Source of the DNA: Antedon mediterranea
Taxonomy: Eukaryota > Echinodermata > Crinoidea > Comatulida > Antedonidae
NCBI RefSeq assembly: GCF_964355755.1
Contig: NC_092672.1
Location: forward strand, 37,074,501 to 37,134,500
DNA length: 60,000 bases
Direction: 5' to 3'
Made by a program: the position numbers and the translations under genes. Positions 54,001-60,000 of this stretch are shown one piece after another. Position 1 is the stretch's first letter. Every line of letters begins with the position of its first letter. A model generated the notes under the pieces. It was not told the origin of the DNA. It saw only the letters and a list, made by a program, of their open reading frames with translations, and did not search any database.

Positions 54001-54192
54001 ATATTTACGGAATAAAATCGCTATATAGTTGTTGAGATTACGTAAAAAATAAAGTGTTCCAATGCTTCAATTTTCGGTGAATTTTAATATGTCATTATAA
54101 ACTACATTTGAAATGAAAAAATCAATGTTTCGTTACTATTGCAATTTGTGGTGGGTTTACCTCTAAATATCACTAGATTGACTGGACTACAC

Positions 54193-54640
54193 TGCTACTT
54201 ATACCATTTAATGTATGGTATTCATATTTTAATCTATTCGATACGGAAAAATACGTAGTCAATCAGAGTTAAAAATTTTTAGATTCGCTCAAATATATAA
54301 TGGAAAACAGACCTCACGTTCTTAATTTGAAAATATCGTGAACGTCTAGGTTGTAGTGTCACGTCTAAATACATTTATTGGGTAATGAATGCAGCTAATA
54401 AAATAATTAAGGATACTGATCACCGCTTGCCGTTTATAGTCTAACGCAATTTGGTAAAATACAAGTTCCAATAACTAAGACAAACAGACTTTTAAGCGTT
54501 TTATGCATTTATGCACTTAAAAAAAAGTTTTGTGCAATAATGTACATGTGTATTCTGTATAGGATTTTTTTTTTAAATATTTAATATTTACCTCTTATTT
54601 AGCGTACTATTATTTCATTATGATAATGGACAAATAAGGC
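54193..54640. other. Spacer between transposon and LINE, nothing recognised
   Basis: AT-rich unique-looking sequence. Confidence 0.4.
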
Positions 54641-54644
54641 ATTT

Positions 54645-55640
54645 CAGTATTTCAGTATCTGACCTATCTGTAACTGGTCTTGAGGCAATTTGGATAGAGC
54701 TACTAGGACAAAAAAGTCAAAATATTCTAATATGTTGTTTATACCGCCCTCCAAATGCCAATTGTGAATATTTTAATTTGATCAGTGATATATTTGAAAA
54801 AGTTAGTATGGAAAATAACGAAATTGTATTACTTGGCGATTTCAATATTGATTATGTTTTAGACGAGAACCTATCAAATAATCCGATTAATATGCTTGAG
54901 AATATGTTTGTCCCAGTTGATAAATGATAAAAAAAGGGTAACATCACATTCATCAAGGTATAGATTTAATACTCACTACTATACCAGACCAGCACTATTC
55001 TAGTGGTGTCGCAAAAATAGCTCTCAGTGACCATTTTATGATATATAGTTGTATTAAATTTACAGAAAAAGAAAAAAACACAAAACGATCTATCATAGAG
55101 ATTATAAAGAATTTAATGAAGATGAGTTCATACATGATATTTTAAGTTGTCAGAACCTATACAATATTCACAATTTAAATGATGTAGAAAGTGCTTGGGT
55201 TATGTTCCGCGACTCTTTTTTAAATATAAGTAATAAACATGCGCCTTTAACAAACCAGAGTAAAAAATAGATGTTTTCCCTGGATGACACCTGCAATAAT
55301 TAAGTTAATCTACAAAAGAGATTATATTAAAAGTAAGGTAAATGTAAATCCAGAATTAAAATCTGAATATAGAAGACTCAGAAACACTAAAATAAAAAAG
55401 TACAATTACTTTAACACTGTTAATATAAAATATAAAAATAATCCCCAACAAATGTGGAACGAGTTAAATAAAGTAACTGGGAAAAAGAAATGCAATACAA
55501 GCACTAATATTGATTGCAATAACTTTAATGAGTATTTTACCAACATCGGAGTTAAAATGGCAAATTCATTTGATAACAGTTGGAAGAACTCAAGGAAGAT
55601 CAAAAGAAACAGAAGGAGATTAGTGAATCTTCATTAATCA
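54645..55640 (+). mobile_element. LINE relic: end of endonuclease domain and linker
   Basis: Reads LEAIWIELLG, ILICCLYRPPNANCEYFN, VLLGDFNIDYVLDENL (catalytic GDFN motif of APE-type endonuclease), then after a frameshift IDLILTT and ALSDHFMIYSCIKF, then the linker FNEDEFIHDILSCQN, ESAWVMFRDSFLNISNKHAP, and an open frame 55284-55637 (MTPAIIKLIYKRDYIKSKVN ... NEYFTNIGVKMANSF). Both ends are truncated and there is no reverse transcriptase. APE domain type places it in the jockey/CR1/L2 group. Confidence 0.82.
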
Positions 55641-55675
55641 TATTGCAATTAAGACAACCAATATAAACCTTACTT

Positions 55676-58600
55676 ATGGAAGAATCTTTAATTGACCTTA
55701 ATTTAGGCTCCCTTTCATCATCTGTGTTTAATCCTAGAAATCTTGACGGAGATAGAGATCCTGATAATAACATTCTATAATATGAATTGGGAGTGCAATT
55801 ACTACACAGATGAACAATTTAGTAGAGAATGTAATATTAAAAATAAGTTTACTATTATTCATTTTAATAGTCGTAGTGTGGGTGCAAATTTTGACAAAAT
55901 CAAAAATTATTTATCAGAGTTGGGAGCATCACCTGACGTAATTGCAATTACAGAAACATGGATACGACCTGATAATCCGATTACTTTTCACATTAATGGC
56001 TATGTATTTTATAGTATTTCAAGACAAGAAAAGTATGGAGGGGGTGTTGCTCTTTTTATAAGAGAAAGTCTTAAACATAATGTTGTTGATAATATGTCAT
56101 CCGTGATACCCGACTCCTGTGAATATATTTCTGCTATTGTCTATATTATTAATTCTAATCCAATTTACATATCATGTATATATCGTGCACCTGGTACAGA
56201 TATAAAAATATTTACCGACACATTTTCAGATTTGGTCAAGTCCATGAATGATAAGCGGTTATTTATATGTGGTGACTGGAATATAGATCTACTTAAACAT
56301 GAGAGTAATTGGGACACTAAATGTTTTATTGATAATAGTTTTAGTTTAGGACTTTTTCCTCTAAATACCAAACCAACAAGAATAACAGAAACAACAGCAA
56401 CCTTAATAGATAATTGTTTCACTTCTGATGTTCATTCTGTTATAAAAAGTGGTATCTTGATTAACGATATCACAGATCATTTACCAATTTTTACAACAAT
56501 TAATTATAATGTTACGCCAAGTACTGCACATGAATATATTACTAAGAGATATTTTACTGAGGAAATCTGCCAAAAGATTTTATCGATAATCCTGTTGATA
56601 CTATAAATGGTTTCAATAATTTTTTTGCTACCGTTGGACCTAACCTAGCCAAAAAAATAACAAGTCAATTTCCAAGTCGTGATAGTCCCAATGATTATAT
56701 TACAAAACGTATTCCAAATTCTATTTTTTTAGAGGCCACTTCTACAGAAGAATTAATTACAGAAGTGAACTTATTTAAGTCTAAAAATTCCAACGGACAT
56801 GATGACGTACCTATGTCAATAGTTAAACACATTATATACGAAATCAGTGAGCCATTGACACATATTTTTAATCGTTCGCTTGAGACTGGTATTTTCCTAG
56901 ATACCCTTAAGATTGCAAAAATTGTTCCCATCTTCAAAGCTGGGGATAAAAGTAGTTTTTCAAATTATCGACCGATCTCCTTGCTGCCTCAATTTTCTAA
57001 AATGTTTGAAAAATTATTTAACAACCGTCTGTTGAAATTTATTGACAAATTTGATATTCTATACTCAGGACAATTTGGTTTTGGGAAAAATATGTCCACT
57101 AGCCATGCATTGCTTCACTTTTCCGAGTATATACTTAAAGAGATGGACAGGTCTAACTATACAATCGGAATTTGTATTGACTAAAGGCGTTTGATACCAT
57201 CGACCACAATATCCTTATAAAAAAACTTGAAGCTTATGATATTCGTGGAATTGCCAATAAATGGATCCAAAATTATCTTTCTAACACAAAACAATTTGTG
57301 ACAATACGTGGTGATACCACCTCAGAATTAGAGCAAATTTGGGAAACTAAATTATAGTTTATACACAATACCACCTGGAGTAACCCGGACTCCACTACAA
57401 GGACATTGAATATCAATAGATAATTATACCTACACTATAGTGACCTCAACAAGTGACAGTTGATGGATGGGTTTGGTACTGCCTCCTTTAAAGTCTACTT
57501 TTTAAGGAGAATTGGTATTTTACACAAGGTTACCGTACTAATAAATTAAACTTAAAAGACTAGGCGACATATTTATAAAAACAGGTGTCCCTATCAAATA
57601 AATCAGATTCACTATACATAGTATAACAAACTGGACATGTATCATTGATGTTACAGCAACTCGCTAGCATCAGTCAGATTTTATTTTCCCACCCAACCAT
57701 CCCCATCATCATCCCATCTTACTATTATGGTGCTACTTAGCTAGTCGTTCAATTGGGCTGGTATAATTCTTGACAAATTATCTCGCCCCCAATAAAATAT
57801 TATATTCCACGTAGGCCTACTCGGTACTAATAATTTACCGACACTCAGTGGAATTCACCTGGGTCCTACTCAGGTCTCATAAAATATCCGTAACACAGCG
57901 AACTAGTATGACAAGAGTAGCCCCCGAAATAGCCAAATAACAATTAAGAATTACGGTAAATTATTTAAGGTGTGTAGATCACAGTAGTAGCATAAATATA
58001 TAATACATAAATAAGCAATAATTACTAAGGTATTTTGTTATTGAGAGTAAGGTACCACGGCAGTGGCTGGTATTAAATATATAATAAATGTTAACCGATG
58101 TATTACTGTACTTATATGGTGTTGTGTATAAACAGACATTTTATGTGGCATCCCACAGGGATCTATTTTGGGGCCCACTGTATTCCTTTTATATATTAAT
58201 GACATTTGTAATGCTTCTTCCCTATTGAAATACACGCTTTATGCTGATGATACAAATATACTTTTTTTCTGGTAAGAACCTGCAATGTATCTGTAATATT
58301 ATTAATGATGAGCTAAAAAAAATTGATACTTGGTTTAAGGTAAATAAATTGACGTTGAACCACAGTAAGACAAAGTATATTATTTTTAGTCGCAAAAACA
58401 ATTATGAACCAACAAATTTAGTTATTAGTGGTGTTGCAATTGAACGGGTAAATAAAATAAAGTTTTTAGGAGTTATTATTGATGGAAAACTAAATTGGAA
58501 GTATCATATTGAATATATTCATTCCAAAATTTCTAAAAGTATTGGAATTATTTATAAAGTAAAACATTTACTAAATACATCAGCTTTATTTAAATTATAT

Positions 58601-58740
58601 AATTCATTAGTTTTGCCTTATCTTACATATTGTTGTGAAGTCTGGGATAATACCTTTAAAACTAATTTAAATTGTTTATACATATTACAAAAAAAAGGCA
58701 CTCAGACTTGTTATGAAAGTCCCATACACCAGTCCAAAGC
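55676..58740 (+). mobile_element. LINE relic with endonuclease and reverse transcriptase, split by an insertion
   Basis: Starts ATGGAAGAATCTTTAATTGA (MEESLIDLNLGSL). After one frameshift, 55743-56606 encodes a nearly whole APE endonuclease: FTIIHFNSRSVGANFDKI, VIAITETWI, KYGGGVALFI, SCIYRAPG, LFICGDWNIDLL, DITDHLPIF. The linker is largely deleted near 56580. Reverse transcriptase follows: NYRPISLLPQFSKMFEKL, GQFGFGKNMSTSHAL, first catalytic block ICID with a frameshift at 57180 then FDTIDHNILIKKL. After a foreign insert (57357-58133) it resumes with CGIPQGSILGPTVFLLYIND and LYADDTNILFF (catalytic YADD, 58240s), then a thumb region in 58241-58780 (FKVNKLTLNHSKTKYIIFSR, KIKFLGVIIDGKLNWKYHIE) and QKKALRLVMKVPYTSP. 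Inactive. Jockey/CR1/L2-type; clade not decided. Confidence 0.87.
57357..58133. mobile_element. 777-bp non-autonomous element inserted in the LINE reverse transcriptase
   Basis: GTTTATACACAATACC at the left and GGTGTTGTGTATAAAC at the right are 16-bp inverted termini with one mismatch. They interrupt the LINE frame between DTTSELEQI and LCGIPQGSILGP, which are adjacent in intact reverse transcriptases. The restored-reading context suggests the real insert runs slightly outside the termini (about 57341-58137) with ATTT at both borders. No coding capacity is recognised inside. Confidence 0.75.
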
Positions 58741-58867
58741 CCCTTTCACACAGAGCTGTAAGACGGTAATATTGCGGTAATTCGCGACCGCCGGCTTATG
58801 TGTGAAAAATGCCGGCTTCCGTTAGACCGCCTCTGGACCTAGTAAAATTGCGGTAATATTACCGTCA
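58741..58867. mobile_element. Small inverted-repeat element (GACGGTAATATTGCGGTAAT)
   Basis: GACGGTAATATTGCGGTAAT (58762-58781) is inverted as ATTGCGGTAATATTACCGTC (58847-58866); the left also has CCCTTTCACACAGAGCTG in the style of the TTCACAC elements at 11207-11527. It replaces the 3' end of the LINE and abuts the next transposon copy. Confidence 0.6.
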
Positions 58868-60000
58868 TAGTCCAGTCAATCTAATGATATACCCACCACA
58901 AATTGCAATAGTAACAAAGCTAGTATTTTTTAATTCTACATAATGTGTAGAACGACATACTAAAAGTCACCGAAAATCCAAGCATTGGGTCAAGGGGTCA
59001 GAGGTCAATAAAGGTCATTTTAAGTCAAAATTAATATGCCCCATTAATTACATATATTTAACCATATAAAATACATTATATAGAAGTGGGATTTATGTCA
59101 TCCGAAAGCTTATTAAATTTCCTATTCAGTGATATCAAACTTATAGTCATAACATTTTATTTAGAATGTCCTTTTTGCGGAAAAAAAAACATAATGTGTC
59201 AATTTTGGCTAAAAATGTTGTTTTCGCTGTAAACAACAATGGTAAACACACAGGGATACTCTGGGGTGAACATTTCAGTCCAACGCGATACACATGACCA
59301 GTTCAAGATGCAGATGAGTGACATCTCCGTTCCTGTTGCTTCTGGATGATCTACATTCCATTTTTTCCAGATGGCATTTGTGTTGCCATGGTTACAGTAT
59401 TTATATTAAGATGTATAAGTATTTTAACGATTTTTTAACCAGTAGAAATACAAAAATGTTCAACAGAAGTTTGACAATGACCTCCATGTTGTATGTATTT
59501 GTATTTGTATTTTGTATTTATATTTGTCCTCAAGCTTAACTGGAAACTGAGGACCATCTGGCTGGATTGTCAACAGACCTGGTGATTGAAAAAGTTTCTA
59601 TGAGAAGCCTCAAAGAAAACCAGAGGTTTGACAAGAGATATAGGAATGCGTACATCCAGACCAAATCTGCGCTGAAATGTATGTAATGCCTTGCAATAGT
59701 ATCAGGGCGTTACTCCAGCAGCGGCCAACATAAGACCTTATGGCCACACGTCTCACGTCAGGAACACAATGGCAATTGAAAAATCCATTTGGTTACGACT
59801 CAGAGACTTCATACCATTGACACGGGAGTTACTGCAGGTGACTCGGAATATTAGAAAAGTCTTGCAATGTATTCAAGATCCTGGTAATAAAGTCATATGT
59901 GTGCATCAATCCTAGAGTTCCAGAGGAGACTCGAGGTGACTTTGTTATCCACCAGCACTTTTTGAAACTACCAAATTACAATACTTTCAGCTAATAAACC
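58868..60000 (+). mobile_element. Second copy of the 4.3 kb transposon, left part, cut by the window edge
   Basis: From TAGTCCAGTCAATCTAATGA onward it matches 49873-51020 closely, including the broken coding pieces. It differs by an inserted ~50 bp at about 59495-59550 (GTATTTGTATTTGTATTTTG then CTCAAGCTTAACTGGAAACT) resembling a short retroposon tail, and by deletions of about 50 bp near 59852 and about 25 bp near 59939 relative to the first copy. Preceded by TCA rather than CAC, confirming TAGTCC as the element boundary. Confidence 0.85.

Larger units (their letters stand above)
49873..54189 (+). mobile_element. 4.3 kb inverted-repeat transposon with degraded multidomain protein gene
   Basis: The ends TAGTCCAGTCAATCTA and its inverse complement are followed by further inverted homology (ACCCACCACAAATTGCAATA, GTAAC; then TCACCGAAAAT, AAGCATTGG), so the imperfect terminal repeats are about 125 bp long. 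CAC flanks both ends (49870-49872 and 54190-54192), a possible 3-bp target duplication. Broken plus-strand coding runs from about 50372 to 52108: FLTSRNTKMFNSSLTMTSML and VRTIWAGLSTDLVIE; IRLRDFIPLTRELLQ to HELCYPPALFETTN; ILDGSALLHSIPW; IVFDDYESGSSTKDGAH; DADVIS; DDTDLLVLLCSQ (acidic, FEN1/PIN-like); LKPAPEYLLE; CGECNGIA and SDTDDIVESF. From memory these resemble proteins predicted in many invertebrates and labelled uncharacterised or Tesmin/TSO1-like CXC-containing. Frameshifts and stops make it dead. The terminal inverted repeats argue the protein travels with a DNA transposon. Confidence 0.75.

Overview
The window reads as AT-rich, intron-rich animal nuclear DNA. There are no bacterial-style operons; coding sequence is split into short exons with GT-AG junctions, and the space between is filled with degraded LINEs, short inverted-repeat transposons (MITEs), microsatellites and minisatellites. 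The word TAGGCCTA and its variants recur far more often than the base composition would suggest. Gene content and repeat style suggest a marine invertebrate, possibly an echinoderm or another deuterostome; that assignment is an impression, not a demonstration.

The recognisable host genes are three nicotinic acetylcholine receptor (nAChR) alpha-type subunit genes, all on the minus strand, head to tail. The right-hand gene (48978 to 42005, seven exons, 513 codons) and the middle gene (36527 to 18691, six exons, 503 codons) can be read completely with intact phase: signal peptide, ligand-binding domain, Cys-loop, vicinal cysteines, four membrane segments and stop. The left-hand gene shows only exon 1 (12690-12639) and exon 2 (5722-5580); the rest would lie off the left edge or is lost. 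Exons 2, 3 and 4 of the two complete genes are 140, 45 and 110 nt, so they are clearly paralogues from local duplication. The middle gene uses a GC-AG first intron. Each would give a subunit of a pentameric, cation-selective, acetylcholine-gated channel.

Layout. 1-5480: repeats only. 5580-12690: left nAChR fragment, whose long intron holds a duplicated cassette with a complete minus-strand hammerhead ribozyme motif (6266-6222), several MITEs and one unidentified membrane-protein-like exon. 12740-18690: intergenic, MITEs. 18691-36527: middle nAChR gene with a 15 kb first intron holding a LINE relic, MITEs and a 71-bp tandem array. 36530-42000: intergenic, microsatellite, 59-bp minisatellite and MITEs. 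42005-48978: right nAChR gene. 49873-54189: a 4.3 kb element with long inverted termini and relics of a multidomain protein, itself hit by a minus-strand LINE. 54645-58740: two LINE relics, the second split by a 0.78 kb inverted-repeat element. 58868-60000: a second, left-end copy of the 4.3 kb element running off the window.

The most interesting items are the 4.3 kb inverted-repeat element with its nuclease-like and cysteine-rich protein relic, the hammerhead ribozyme motif, the GC-AG splice donor, and the divergence between the nAChR paralogues at the ligand site and pore mouth.
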